Below, one piece after another: positions 17,412-25,097 of a stretch of DNA of 64,000 bases. Every line of letters begins with the position of its first letter. Position 1 is the first letter of the stretch. A program made the translations under genes and the position numbers. The notes beneath the pieces were generated by a model that worked only from the letters and a program-made list of their open reading frames with translations, searched no databases and was not told the origin of the DNA. Source of the stretch: Pelagibacteraceae bacterium AG-390-L03 (GTDB taxonomy: Bacteria > Pseudomonadota > Alphaproteobacteria > Pelagibacterales > Pelagibacteraceae); NCBI GenBank assembly GCA_003279685.1, contig QCHA01000001.1, positions 526,001 through 590,000 on the forward strand, written 5' to 3'.

Positions 17412-17802
17412 GAAATATTTAGCAAAAATTATAGCTTCTGATAATGAAGGTTTACAGATGATTTCAGCATGTAGTGCTGGAGCTAAAGTAAAAGTGTCTG
17501 ATATAAAATATTTAGCATCAAATAAAGTTTTCTTATTATCAATTGAGAGAACTAAAATTGAGACAGATCAAGAAGACAAGAAAATTAACAGTATTTGCAG
17601 GTTTGATTTTGTCGATAAAGTAAAATCTAAAAATATAGATCAAAAAAACGAGGATTTAGTTTTAGAATTGATCGCAATAGATTATCTAAAAAATAAAGAT
17701 GATTATGAAATTAATTTAATTTTTAATAATAATGCCCACATTGCTTTGACTACAGAAACAATTGAAGTAAGACTAGAAGATCAAAACGAAATTAAAGACT
17801 AA
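17404..17802 (+). CDS. DUF2948-family protein
   Basis: A 132-residue soluble protein that fits the alphaproteobacterial DUF2948 family found between murA and hisD. N-terminal ASDNEGLQMISACSAGAKVKVSDIKYL and the strand-rich KVFLLSIERTKIE are visible, ending with an acidic tail. No catalytic motif is recognisable and no function is known. It overlaps murA by 8 bp and hisD by 1 bp. Confidence 0.78.
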   Translation: MDKKYLAKIIASDNEGLQMISACSAGAKVKVSDIKYLASNKVFLLSIERTKIETDQEDKKINSICRFDFVDKVKSKNIDQKNEDLVLELIAIDYLKNKDDYEINLIFNNNAHIALTTETIEVRLEDQNEIKD

Positions 17803-19085
17803 TGAAAATATTAAACAGCAAAAGTAAAAATTTTGATAAAAATTTAGATAGTTTTCTTTTGCAAAGAAAGAAAAAAGTACAATCTAACTCAGTTTCAGTT
17901 TCAAGTATTATTAAAGATGTTAGAAAAAATGGAGACAAAGCTTTAGTAAAATATGAAAAAAGATTTAATAAAAATACTATAATTGTTCCTTCACAAAAAC
18001 AGATTACTAGTTCAATCAAATCACTAGATAAGAAAGTAAAGCAAGCAATCGATATTGCATACAATAGAATTTATAAGTTTCATTCACTTCAAAAATTTAA
18101 AAACGTCTCTTACGTTGATAAGTACAAAAACAAACTTGAGTATAAATATCTACCTTTAGAATCAGTTGCAATTTATGTGCCTGGTTCAACTGTTTCATAT
18201 CCCTCAAGTGTATTAATGAATGCTATTCCAGCAATAGTTGCAGGAGTTAAAAGAATTGTGATGATTAATCCAGGGTTTAAAGGAAAACAAAATCCAGCAG
18301 TATTGTACGCGGCACGTAAATGTAAAATTAAAGAAGTCTATTCAATAGGTGGACCCTCAGCAATTGCAGCTGTTGCTTATGGAACAAAGAAAATAAATAA
18401 AGTTAATAAAATAGTAGGACCTGGCAATGCTTATGTTGCTGCAGCTAAAAAAGAGGTTTTTGGTGATGTTGGAATTGAGGGAATGACTGCAGGCCCCTCT
18501 GAAGTCACTATAGTTTGTGATAAATTTTCAAATCCAGAATGGGTTGCAAGTGATTTAATTGGACAAGCAGAACATGATAATCTTGCACAATGTATTCTAA
18601 TCTCAAAAGATAGATCTTTAATAGATAAAGTTCAAAATGAAATTACTAAACAATTAAAAGAAATTCCAAGATCATCTATTGCAAGACACAGTTTATCAAA
18701 CAATGGAATTTTAATGCACATTAGTTCTGACAAAAAAATAATTGAGGTTGTAAACAAAATAGCCCCTGAGCATTTAGAGTTAAATATTAAAAATTATAAA
18801 TCTTTTGTACCTAAAATTAAAAGTTCAGGATCTGTTTGTTTAGGAAAATATGCTGTTATGGCAATGACTGATTATAATGTTGGCTCTAACCATATATTAC
18901 CAACCAATGGTTCAGCAAAATATTCAAGTGGGGTAAGTGTAAATGAATTTTATAAACGGATTTCCTATATAAACTTATCTAAAAAGGGTATTGAAAAGCT
19001 TGGTCCTTCGGTTATAACTCTTGCAAATTATGAAGGGTTAGCAGGACATGCTCAATCTGTAAAAAAAAGAATTAGGAGAAAATAA
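17802..19085 (+). CDS. hisD: Histidinol dehydrogenase
   Basis: A 427-residue zinc enzyme catalysing the last two oxidations of histidine synthesis. The NAD-binding [19 protein letters not shown], the core [19 protein letters not shown], and the catalytic [13 protein letters not shown] with zinc-ligand Gln and His are all present. The C-terminal [19 protein letters not shown] is also typical. It is in the murA-DUF2948-hisD-infA order usual for alphaproteobacteria, away from the hisZ-hisG pair in this window. Confidence 0.97.
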   Translation: MKILNSKSKNFDKNLDSFLLQRKKKVQSNSVSVSSIIKDVRKNGDKALVKYEKRFNKNTIIVPSQKQITSSIKSLDKKVKQAIDIAYNRIYKFHSLQKFKNVSYVDKYKNKLEYKYLPLESVAIYVPGSTVSYPSSVLMNAIPAIVAGVKRIVMINPGFKGKQNPAVLYAARKCKIKEVYSIGGPSAIAAVAYGTKKINKVNKIVGPGNAYVAAAKKEVFGDVGIEGMTAGPSEVTIVCDKFSNPEWVASDLIGQAEHDNLAQCILISKDRSLIDKVQNEITKQLKEIPRSSIARHSLSNNGILMHISSDKKIIEVVNKIAPEHLELNIKNYKSFVPKIKSSGSVCLGKYAVMAMTDYNVGSNHILPTNGSAKYSSGVSVNEFYKRISYINLSKKGIEKLGPSVITLANYEGLAGHAQSVKKRIRRK

Positions 19086-19087
19086 AT

Positions 19088-19303
19088 TTGGCAAAGCAAG
19101 ACTTACTTGAATTTAAAGGAAAAGTAATTGATTTACTTCCTAACGCTATGTTTAGAGTTGAACTCGAGAATGGCGCAAAAGTTACCGCCCATACAGCAGG
19201 TAAGTTGAGAAAAAATAGAATTAGAGTATTGCAAGGCGATAACGTGACAGTCGAGATGACACCTTACGACCTTACAAAAGGTAGAATAATCTTTAGGGGT
19301 TAA
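19088..19303 (+). CDS. infA: Translation initiation factor IF-1 (TTG start)
   Basis: A 71-residue S1-type OB-fold protein. Segments [23 protein letters not shown] and [35 protein letters not shown] match IF-1. The only in-frame start that fits is TTG at 19088-19090, 2 bp after the hisD stop. It is the last protein gene of the operon beginning at 15300, and tRNA-Phe follows 5 bp after its stop, so the tRNA is very likely cut out of this transcript. Confidence 0.96.
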   Translation: MAKQDLLEFKGKVIDLLPNAMFRVELENGAKVTAHTAGKLRKNRIRVLQGDNVTVEMTPYDLTKGRIIFRG

Positions 19304-19308
19304 CTTTT

Positions 19309-19383
19309 GCCTCGGTAGCTCAGGAGTAGAGCAGAGCCCTGAAAAGGCTTGTGTCGGAGGTGCGAATCCTTCCCGAGGCACCA
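19309..19383 (+). tRNA. tRNA-Phe (GAA)
   Basis: A complete cloverleaf with encoded CCA: acceptor GCCTCGG/CCGAGGC, D-stem GCTC/GAGC, anticodon stem GAGCC/GGCTT with loop CTGAAAA (anticodon GAA at 19341-19343), and T-stem GGAGG/CCTTC around TGCGAAT. It begins 5 bp after infA, so it depends on the infA transcript or a promoter within infA. Confidence 0.95.
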
Positions 19384-19465
19384 CCATCATCTTTTCATCT
19401 TGAAATTATTAAAAAATCAAATTAGCTTTAAGGAATAACAAATAATATAAGGACTTAGAAATAAG

Positions 19466-19678
19466 ATGAGTACACTAACTGGTAAAATTAAATGGTATAA
19501 TGGTAAAAAAGGCTATGGTTTCATCGAAAGAGATGACAAAGAAAAAGATGCCTTTGTGCATGCTTCAGCAGTAAAAGCAGCTGACATGAGATATTTAAAT
19601 GAAGGTGATAAACTCGAGTTTACACTTGAAGATGGTCCAAAAGGTCCTTCTGCGGTTAATCTAAAAAAAATAGACTAA
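19466..19678 (+). CDS. Cold-shock domain protein
   Basis: A 70-residue CSD protein (CspA family) that binds single-stranded RNA or DNA. RNP1 is seen as KKGYGFIERDD (about residues 14-24) and RNP2 as DAFVHASAV. It ends in a typical GPSAVNLKKID. It has its own rho-independent terminator at 19693-19736, unusual in this compact window, suggesting a monocistronic, abundant message. Confidence 0.94.
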   Translation: MSTLTGKIKWYNGKKGYGFIERDDKEKDAFVHASAVKAADMRYLNEGDKLEFTLEDGPKGPSAVNLKKID

Positions 19679-19692
19679 TTCTAAAATATTTT

Positions 19693-19736
19693 AAAGGGCG
19701 TTAAATCTACAAATAGATTAACGTCCTTTTATTTTT
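19693..19736 (+). terminator. Rho-independent terminator of the cold-shock gene
   Basis: A long hairpin pairs AAAGGGCGTTAA with TTAACGTCCTTT (one G-U), extended by ATCT/AGAT with a bulge, and is followed by TTATTTTT. It starts 14 bp after the stop codon. This is the clearest intrinsic terminator in the window. Confidence 0.85.
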
Positions 19737-19741
19737 ACTTG

Positions 19742-19784
19742 AATAATGACAATTATTGTCTAAAAGACTGCCCATGATTATAAA
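19742..19784 (+). promoter_or_regulatory. Promoter with an overlapping palindrome, upstream of tRNA-His
   Basis: -35 TTGTCT (19756-19761), a 17-bp spacer and -10 TATAAA (19779-19784). The perfect palindrome GACAAT-T-ATTGTC (19748-19760) covers the -35. The 19-mer at 19742-19760 matches the E. coli Fur-box consensus at 15 of 19 positions by my count, though AT-rich DNA makes such matches easier. It should drive either a short RNA (19791-19856) or the tRNA-His-hisS operon, or both. Confidence 0.5.
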
Positions 19785-19790
19785 TATTAC

Positions 19791-19856
19791 ATACAGAGAG
19801 ACTTCAAGAAGCACTCATAGAATCTGTTTCCATAGCCTGTAGGCTATTTATTTATA
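19791..19856 (+). ncRNA. Possible small RNA or leader with terminator-like hairpin
   Basis: This stretch has no frame of note but can fold: ACAGA (19793-19797) with TCTGT (19823-19827), then a perfect 6-bp hairpin ATAGCC-TGTA-GGCTAT (19832-19847) followed by TTATTTAT. It starts at the expected start point of the promoter at 19756-19784. The U-tract is interrupted, so termination would be partial. It may be an independent RNA of about 65 nt or an attenuator-like leader of the tRNA-His-hisS transcript. Confidence 0.35.
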
Positions 19857-19900
19857 ATATAATTTTTAATCCACACAAAAATAATATAAAAACAAGGAAT

Positions 19901-19975
19901 GCCTGGGTGGTGTAACGGTTAGCACGAAAGTTTGTGGAACTTTAAGTTTGAGTTCGATTCTCAGCCCGGGTACCA
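19901..19975 (+). tRNA. tRNA-His (GTG), lacking the extra 5' G-1
   Basis: The cloverleaf has acceptor GCCTGGG/CCCGGGT, discriminator A and encoded CCA. The anticodon arm is AAAGT-TTGTGGA-ACTTT with anticodon GTG at 19934-19936, and the T-loop is canonical (TTCGATT). The discriminator is A73 rather than C73 and no templated G-1 is evident. This is the alphaproteobacterial tRNA-His type, matched by a distinct HisRS group. The CCA ends 4 nt before the hisS ATG. Confidence 0.94.
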
Positions 19976-19979
19976 AAAA

Positions 19980-21374
19980 ATGAATAAAGAAAATAAATTA
20001 GTACCTGGATTACCTTCAGGTTTTGAAGATCGTTGGGATAAAAAACTTCTTCTCAAAAAAAAGCTATTAAAAGCTATTGAGAATAATTTTATTAAGTTTG
20101 GAGCAGAGGCTCTTGAAACCCCTTCGTTTGAAATTAGTGAAAACATAGGATCTTTTCTAGCAGAAGATGATAGTAATCCTATGTCTGACGTATTCTCATT
20201 TCAGGATGGTGAAAAAAGCATTACCCTTCGATATGATTTATCTAGCCCCTTAGCAAGATTTGTTGCTCAAAACAATCAAGAGCTTCCTTCAATATTTAAA
20301 AGATATGCAATCCAAAATGTATTTCGTAACGAAAAAGCTGGAAATGGTCGTTACAGAGAATTTATGCAGGCTGACTTTGATATAGTTGGAAATGTCAATC
20401 CTGCTCAAGCAAATGCAGAGCTTTGTAATTTAATTTCAAGCACATTGTCAGACTGTGGATTAAATAAAGATCAATTCACTATTAATGTAAGTAATAGAAA
20501 GATTGTTCAAGGATTAATAGATGAATTAAAAATTTCTGAAGAAAAACAAATTAAAGTCATTCGAGCAATTGATAAATTAGATAAGCCTGGATTTGGCTTA
20601 AAGGGAGTTGAAGACCTCCTTAAAAAAGAAAGAAAAGATCAAAGTGGTGCTATTACTAAAGGTGCAGATCTATCTAATGATCAAGCAGTACAAATATTAA
20701 ATTTTTTAAAGATTAAAGACTTAAAACAATTAAAAGAAACTCTAAAAAATCCTTTATCTCAAGAAGGAATAAGTGAGCTTGAAGATGTATTTGAGGTATT
20801 AGGATATGGATTGAATTACAATCAAGTGAAGACTAATTTTACAATCGTTAGAGGTCTTGCTTATTATTCAGACTTTATTGTAGAGACTAATTTAAATTTC
20901 AAAGTCACCAACAACAAAGGAAAAGAAGTAGATATTGGAAGTATATGTTCAGGTGGAGCTTACGCAAAATTGATATCAAGATTTAGAGGTGTTGATATTC
21001 CAGGAACAGGAATAAGCTTTGGTGTAGATAGATTGCTGTTTGCTTTAATGCAATTAGATCAAATTAAAGTTGAAGATCAAAAACCAGTTTTAGTTTGTGT
21101 CATGGATCAAAAATATTTGAAAAATTATTATGAATTAGTTGATCTATTAAGAGATAACAATATTAACGCAGAAGTTTTTTTAAATACTAAGAAAAACCTA
21201 GGCAAACAACTTGATTTAGCAAATAAACGTCAATTAACCGTTGCTGTTATTTGTGGGGAAAATGAATTTAACGATAACACAGTCACTATTAAAAACCTTA
21301 AAGGCGTTAAGGGTGAAAACAATCAAACAATTCCAAGAGCTGATTTAATTAATGAAATCAAAAAACTTATCTGA
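19980..21374 (+). CDS. hisS: Histidyl-tRNA synthetase (alphaproteobacterial type)
   Basis: A 464-residue class II synthetase. The N-terminal LPSGFEDRWDKK, motif 2 VFRNEKAGNGRYREFMQAD (about 105-123) and the histidine-binding RGLAYYSDFIVE are seen, then GTGISFGVDRLLFAL (motif 3) and a C-terminal anticodon-binding domain. The EKAG form of motif 2 fits the alphaproteobacterial HisRS that pairs with G-1-less tRNA. I chose ATG at 19980: a longer frame from GTG at 19932 would begin inside tRNA-His. This leaves no room for a Shine-Dalgarno sequence outside the tRNA. Confidence 0.94.
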   Translation: MNKENKLVPGLPSGFEDRWDKKLLLKKKLLKAIENNFIKFGAEALETPSFEISENIGSFLAEDDSNPMSDVFSFQDGEKSITLRYDLSSPLARFVAQNNQELPSIFKRYAIQNVFRNEKAGNGRYREFMQADFDIVGNVNPAQANAELCNLISSTLSDCGLNKDQFTINVSNRKIVQGLIDELKISEEKQIKVIRAIDKLDKPGFGLKGVEDLLKKERKDQSGAITKGADLSNDQAVQILNFLKIKDLKQLKETLKNPLSQEGISELEDVFEVLGYGLNYNQVKTNFTIVRGLAYYSDFIVETNLNFKVTNNKGKEVDIGSICSGGAYAKLISRFRGVDIPGTGISFGVDRLLFALMQLDQIKVEDQKPVLVCVMDQKYLKNYYELVDLLRDNNINAEVFLNTKKNLGKQLDLANKRQLTVAVICGENEFNDNTVTIKNLKGVKGENNQTIPRADLINEIKKLI

Positions 21375-22404
21375 AAATATCCTTAGATCGGTAAAATCTA
21401 AAGGATTTAAGTATATTGATTTACCATCAGTAATCGAGGCCAATCACATCGTTCAAAGATCAGGTGAAAATTTTAGAAAATTTATATTTTCTTTCATTGA
21501 TCAAAACGGAAGTGAGCTTTGCCTTAGACCTGACTTAACTATTGCTTCATGCCTTAGATATTTAGAGAACAATTTAAAAGGTAAAGAAAAGATTTTTTAT
21601 AGTGGTCAAGCTTATAGAAAGTCACAAAATAAAAAAGATTCTATAATTAGAGATCAAGTTGGCTTTGAGATTATCGGATCTAAAGATGAAAAAAATGATG
21701 ATAAAGAAATCATCAATACTTCTTTAAAATCTCTTCAAAATATAAAATATACATCTGGAACACTAACTATTGGCAATGTTGAAATTTTTAATTTGTTAAT
21801 TTCAAAATTAGATATTCCAAAGCGTTGGAAGTTAAGATTATCTAGACATTTTTGGAGAGAAAAATATTTTAACGATCTTTTAAAGAGATTAGAAACTAAT
21901 TCAGATGTAGATCCAACTATCGTTGAGATTGATAAGAAGCGATATTTTAGAATGTTAAAAGAAGATCTATCTAAAGTTGTTGCAGGAAGGTCAATTGATG
22001 AAATTTTAAAAAGATTTGATAACAAAATTAGGGATCCAAGAGGAACCAAAAAAGGAGAAAATGTATCAAAAATAATTAAAGAGTTTTTAAAGATTAAATG
22101 TCCAATTAATAAAGCTGCAAGTGAACTTAATAAATTTTTTAAAAAGAATAAGATTAATTTAGTAGTTGATCAAAAATATTTTCCAGTCTCTGAAAATAAA
22201 ATCTCAAAATTAAATGTTATATTTTCAGCTTCATTTGGAAGACAGTTAGAATATTACACAGGCATGGTATTTAAAATTGATATCAATTCTAAATCAAAAA
22301 AAAGGAACATAATTAACGGTGGAAGATATGATAAATTAATTTCAGATCTTGGGGCTAAAAATCAAGTAGCTGCAGTTGGAGCTGCTTTAAATTTAAATTA
22401 CTAA
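21352..22404 (+). CDS. hisZ: ATP phosphoribosyltransferase regulatory subunit
   Basis: A 350-residue HisRS-like paralogue without synthetase function, which forms an octamer with short-form HisG. Class II features remain (LCLRPDLTIASCLRYL; SGQAYRKSQ in place of the motif 2 core; a C-terminal GGRYDKLISDLGA). It overlaps hisS by 23 bp and hisG by 1 bp, and the adjacent HisG is the short form that needs HisZ. Confidence 0.9.
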   Translation: MKSKNLSENILRSVKSKGFKYIDLPSVIEANHIVQRSGENFRKFIFSFIDQNGSELCLRPDLTIASCLRYLENNLKGKEKIFYSGQAYRKSQNKKDSIIRDQVGFEIIGSKDEKNDDKEIINTSLKSLQNIKYTSGTLTIGNVEIFNLLISKLDIPKRWKLRLSRHFWREKYFNDLLKRLETNSDVDPTIVEIDKKRYFRMLKEDLSKVVAGRSIDEILKRFDNKIRDPRGTKKGENVSKIIKEFLKIKCPINKAASELNKFFKKNKINLVVDQKYFPVSENKISKLNVIFSASFGRQLEYYTGMVFKIDINSKSKKRNIINGGRYDKLISDLGAKNQVAAVGAALNLNY

Positions 22405-23096
22405 TGAGCAAAAATATAATAAATATTGGTATTCCAAGTAAAGGTAGACTTAGAAAAGATATTTTAAAAATATTCAAAAATAATAAATTAAATCTAGTTT
22501 CTGAGCGTGGCGAAAGAGATTTATTAGGATCCATAAAACAATTCAAAAATGTTAAAGTTTTATATCTCCATGCAAGAGAGATAGTTGAAAGACTGGGAGA
22601 TGGTTCATTAGATCTTGGTTTTTCTGGTTATGACTTATTAAAAGAGAGTGAAGTTAATATTCAAAACAAAATCAATGTATCTAAAAGATATGATTTTGGA
22701 AAAGCAACCTTAGTTGTTGCAATTCCTGATCCATGGATTGATGTTCAAACGGTTGCAGATTTAGAGGAAATCGCATTTGAATTTAAAGATAAAAAGAAAA
22801 AAAGATTAAGAGTTGCAACTAAATATCCAAATCTAACTAGAGAATTCTTATTTTCAAAAGGGGTTACACAATTTAAATTAGTTGGAAGTTTAGGGGCAAC
22901 GGAGGCTTATCCTTTTACTGGATCAAGCGAAATTATCACTGATATAACCTCAACCGGTGAGACTTTAAAAGCTAATAATCTTCGTATTTTAAAAGATGGA
23001 AAAATATTAAAATCTGAAGCATGTATGATGACATCAAAATCATCTGTAAAAAAACTAGAAGTTAAGAAACTAGCTAAATTACTTTCTAAGAATTAA
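22404..23096 (+). CDS. hisG: ATP phosphoribosyltransferase, short form
   Basis: A 230-residue HisG lacking the C-terminal regulatory domain of the long form, catalysing the first step of histidine synthesis. IGIPSKGRLRKDILKIF, DLGFSGYDLLKES and the PRPP-binding EIITDITSTGETLKANNL are present. It is coupled to hisZ by a TAATG overlap. Its last 18 bp overlap a possible small antiparallel gene. Confidence 0.95.
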   Translation: MSKNIINIGIPSKGRLRKDILKIFKNNKLNLVSERGERDLLGSIKQFKNVKVLYLHAREIVERLGDGSLDLGFSGYDLLKESEVNIQNKINVSKRYDFGKATLVVAIPDPWIDVQTVADLEEIAFEFKDKKKKRLRVATKYPNLTREFLFSKGVTQFKLVGSLGATEAYPFTGSSEIITDITSTGETLKANNLRILKDGKILKSEACMMTSKSSVKKLEVKKLAKLLSKN

Positions 23097-23210
23097 ATCT
23101 TTCCAATAAATTAAAATAATCTTAATAATATCAAGGTTTCTAGCGATTGCATAAACTGCAATTACTGCCCCTATAATAAATATAACTTTCAATATTAAGA
23201 ATAATTCCAT
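23079..23210 (-). CDS. Possible 43-residue membrane peptide
   Basis: A minus-strand frame from ATG (23208-23210) to TAA (23079-23081) encodes a peptide with one strong hydrophobic stretch, LFLILKVIFIIGAVIAVYAIA (about 3-23), and a basic C-terminus ending KDLILRK. It fills most of the 179-bp gap between hisG and rmuC, an unusually large gap here. There is no clear ribosome binding site. Hydrophobic frames arise easily in AT-rich DNA, so this is a candidate only. Confidence 0.4.
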   Translation of the reverse strand: MELFLILKVIFIIGAVIAVYAIARNLDIIKIILIYWKDLILRK

Positions 23211-23275
23211 CAGATATGTTTTAAATAATTAAATATATTAATCATATTTTTACTATAAAATAAATTATTAGAATC

Positions 23276-24373
23276 ATGGATATAATCTTAATTGTTTTGT
23301 TAGTTTTATTGGTAGGAATTGCTTCATCAATTCTTTATCTAAATCTAAAATCTAAGCCTAGAGATGATAATGAAAATAAGGAAGCTGAGGAGATAGCTAG
23401 CTTAAAGACTGAAATACAGAATTTAAAAGATACTCTTAATAATACTATTAATACGTCACTTGGCTCAATGTCGACCTCATTTAATAATTTATCTACAGGG
23501 GTTACAAAAGATATGGCTGAGGCCTTAACCAAAGTAGATGAAAAAGTTGGAAATTTTAATCAGCAAGTTCAATTATTAAATCAAAGCCAAGAGGGGATCA
23601 CTAAAATTTTAGCAGGTGTTAAAAAGTATGGAACGCTTGCTGAATTTAGTTTGGATGCTTTAATCAAAGATTTATTACCTGCTTCTCAATTTATGACTAA
23701 CGTTAAGATGAAAGAAGATACCAGTGAAAATGTTGAATTTGCAATTAAGCTTCAAGGAAATATATTAGTTCCAGTTGATAGCCATTTTCCAGTAGAAAAA
23801 TTTAAAGCAATTACCGATGGTCATGATGCGCAAGATAAAAGAGCTGTAGCAGATGCTAGAGCAAAATTAGCCACTGCTTTTAAAGCAAAAGCTAAAAGTG
23901 TTAACGAAAAATATATCGTTCCACCAAAAACTACAGATTTTGCAATTGTATATGCGCCAACTGAAAGTTTATATAAAGAATTAACCGAATACCAAGATCC
24001 AAGTACCAAAGAATTGTTAACTCAAGAACTAATGAAAAAACATAAAGTTGTAATCTGTGGCCCTAATACTCTTTCAGCTTACTTACAATCTTTACACATG
24101 GGTTTTCAATCTTTAAAAGTTCAAAAAGGTGCTACCGAAATTTATAATCACTTAAAAACAATCACATCGAGATTTGGAAAACATTTTGATAATATAATTT
24201 CTCTTAGAAAAAAATTAGAAGAAGCTATGTCTGTTGTCGATAAGTTTGGAACAGACGCAAGATCAATTACTAGAACACTTGAAAGTATTAAAGATCCTGA
24301 ACAACTTGAAAAAGCAGTCCAAACAGAAAATGTAGAAAAATTTGTTAATCGTTCAAAACAAGCAAATAATTAA
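23276..24373 (+). CDS. rmuC: DNA recombination protein RmuC
   Basis: A 365-residue protein: an N-terminal membrane anchor (IILIVLLVLLVGIASSILYL, residues 3-22), a coiled-coil linker (about 30-115), and a C-terminal RmuC nuclease-like domain with GNILVPVDSHFPVEKFKAI, KTTDFAIVYAPTESLY and VVICGPNTLSAYLQSLHMGFQ. RmuC limits rearrangements at inverted repeats in E. coli. It begins a run of three nuclease-related genes. Confidence 0.93.
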   Translation: MDIILIVLLVLLVGIASSILYLNLKSKPRDDNENKEAEEIASLKTEIQNLKDTLNNTINTSLGSMSTSFNNLSTGVTKDMAEALTKVDEKVGNFNQQVQLLNQSQEGITKILAGVKKYGTLAEFSLDALIKDLLPASQFMTNVKMKEDTSENVEFAIKLQGNILVPVDSHFPVEKFKAITDGHDAQDKRAVADARAKLATAFKAKAKSVNEKYIVPPKTTDFAIVYAPTESLYKELTEYQDPSTKELLTQELMKKHKVVICGPNTLSAYLQSLHMGFQSLKVQKGATEIYNHLKTITSRFGKHFDNIISLRKKLEEAMSVVDKFGTDARSITRTLESIKDPEQLEKAVQTENVEKFVNRSKQANN

Positions 24374-24410
24374 TTTCTTTTTTTCTAAAATAGCGAATAT
24401 AAGAAATCAC

Positions 24411-25097
24411 ATGGAGTGGAATAATAAATATAACTATCCAACATCAACTAGATCAATAGTAGATGGCTCAAGACATTATTCTGTAAATGAAGAAAGATTA
24501 CCTTCTGTGACAACAATTTTAAAGGCAACCGAATCTGAAGAAAAAAAAGCATCTCTTCAAGCTTGGAAGCAAAGAGTAGGTCAAAAGCAGGCTGAAATTA
24601 TTACACGTGAAGCAAGTAGTAGAGGAAGCTCAATGCATGAATACTTAGAAAAATTTTTACTGGGTAAATTAAATTTAGATTTACTAGGAGACAATACTAG
24701 AGAACGAATGATGGCAGACCAGATTATTGAGAATGGACTAAGAAACAAGCTTGATGAAATTTGGGGGTGTGAGGCAACATTATATTATCCTGGAAAATAC
24801 GCCGGAGCTGCAGATTGTATTGGTGTTTATGAGAATAAAGAGACCATAATTGATTTTAAACAAAGTAATAAACCTAAAAAAGATGAATGGATTGATGATT
24901 ATTATTTGCAATGTGCAGCATATGCTTTAGCACACAATACAGTTCACGGATCTAATATTACCCAAGCAGTCATATTGCTTTGTACAAAAGATAATATGTT
25001 TCAAAGATTTTTAATTGAGGGTGACAGATTAAAAGATTATCAAAATAAATTTTTAGAAAAGGTTGAACAATTTTATACACAAAGGAGAGCAAATTGA
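24411..25097 (+). CDS. PD-(D/E)XK family exonuclease
   Basis: A 228-residue protein with RLPSVTTILKATE near the N-terminus, RGSSMHEYLEKFLLG, and the nuclease core YAGAADCIGVYENKETIIDFKQS (Asp and Asp-X-Lys ligands), followed by DDYYLQCAAYALAHN. This layout is like phage/mitochondrial MGME1-type single-strand exonucleases and RecB-like nucleases. I use ATG at 24411 (MEWNNKYNYP), 37 bp after rmuC; an upstream in-frame start at 24342 would overlap rmuC and adds an unrelated stretch. It overlaps sbcB by 4 bp. Confidence 0.8.
   Translation: MEWNNKYNYPTSTRSIVDGSRHYSVNEERLPSVTTILKATESEEKKASLQAWKQRVGQKQAEIITREASSRGSSMHEYLEKFLLGKLNLDLLGDNTRERMMADQIIENGLRNKLDEIWGCEATLYYPGKYAGAADCIGVYENKETIIDFKQSNKPKKDEWIDDYYLQCAAYALAHNTVHGSNITQAVILLCTKDNMFQRFLIEGDRLKDYQNKFLEKVEQFYTQRRAN

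Noticed and set aside
19133..19390. Minus-strand frame across infA and tRNA-Phe
   Set aside because: It covers a conserved gene and a tRNA on the other strand and has no protein-like features.
19742..19760. A confirmed Fur box
   Set aside because: The 15/19 similarity is suggestive only; AT-rich sequence inflates such matches and no iron gene is adjacent, so it is reported only as a palindrome.
19932..19979. Longer hisS start at GTG 19932
   Set aside because: It begins inside the tRNA-His anticodon arm; the family N-terminus starts at ATG 19980.
24342..24410. Longer start for the PD-(D/E)XK gene
   Set aside because: It would overlap rmuC out of frame and add a low-complexity hydrophobic stretch; ATG 24411 follows rmuC cleanly.
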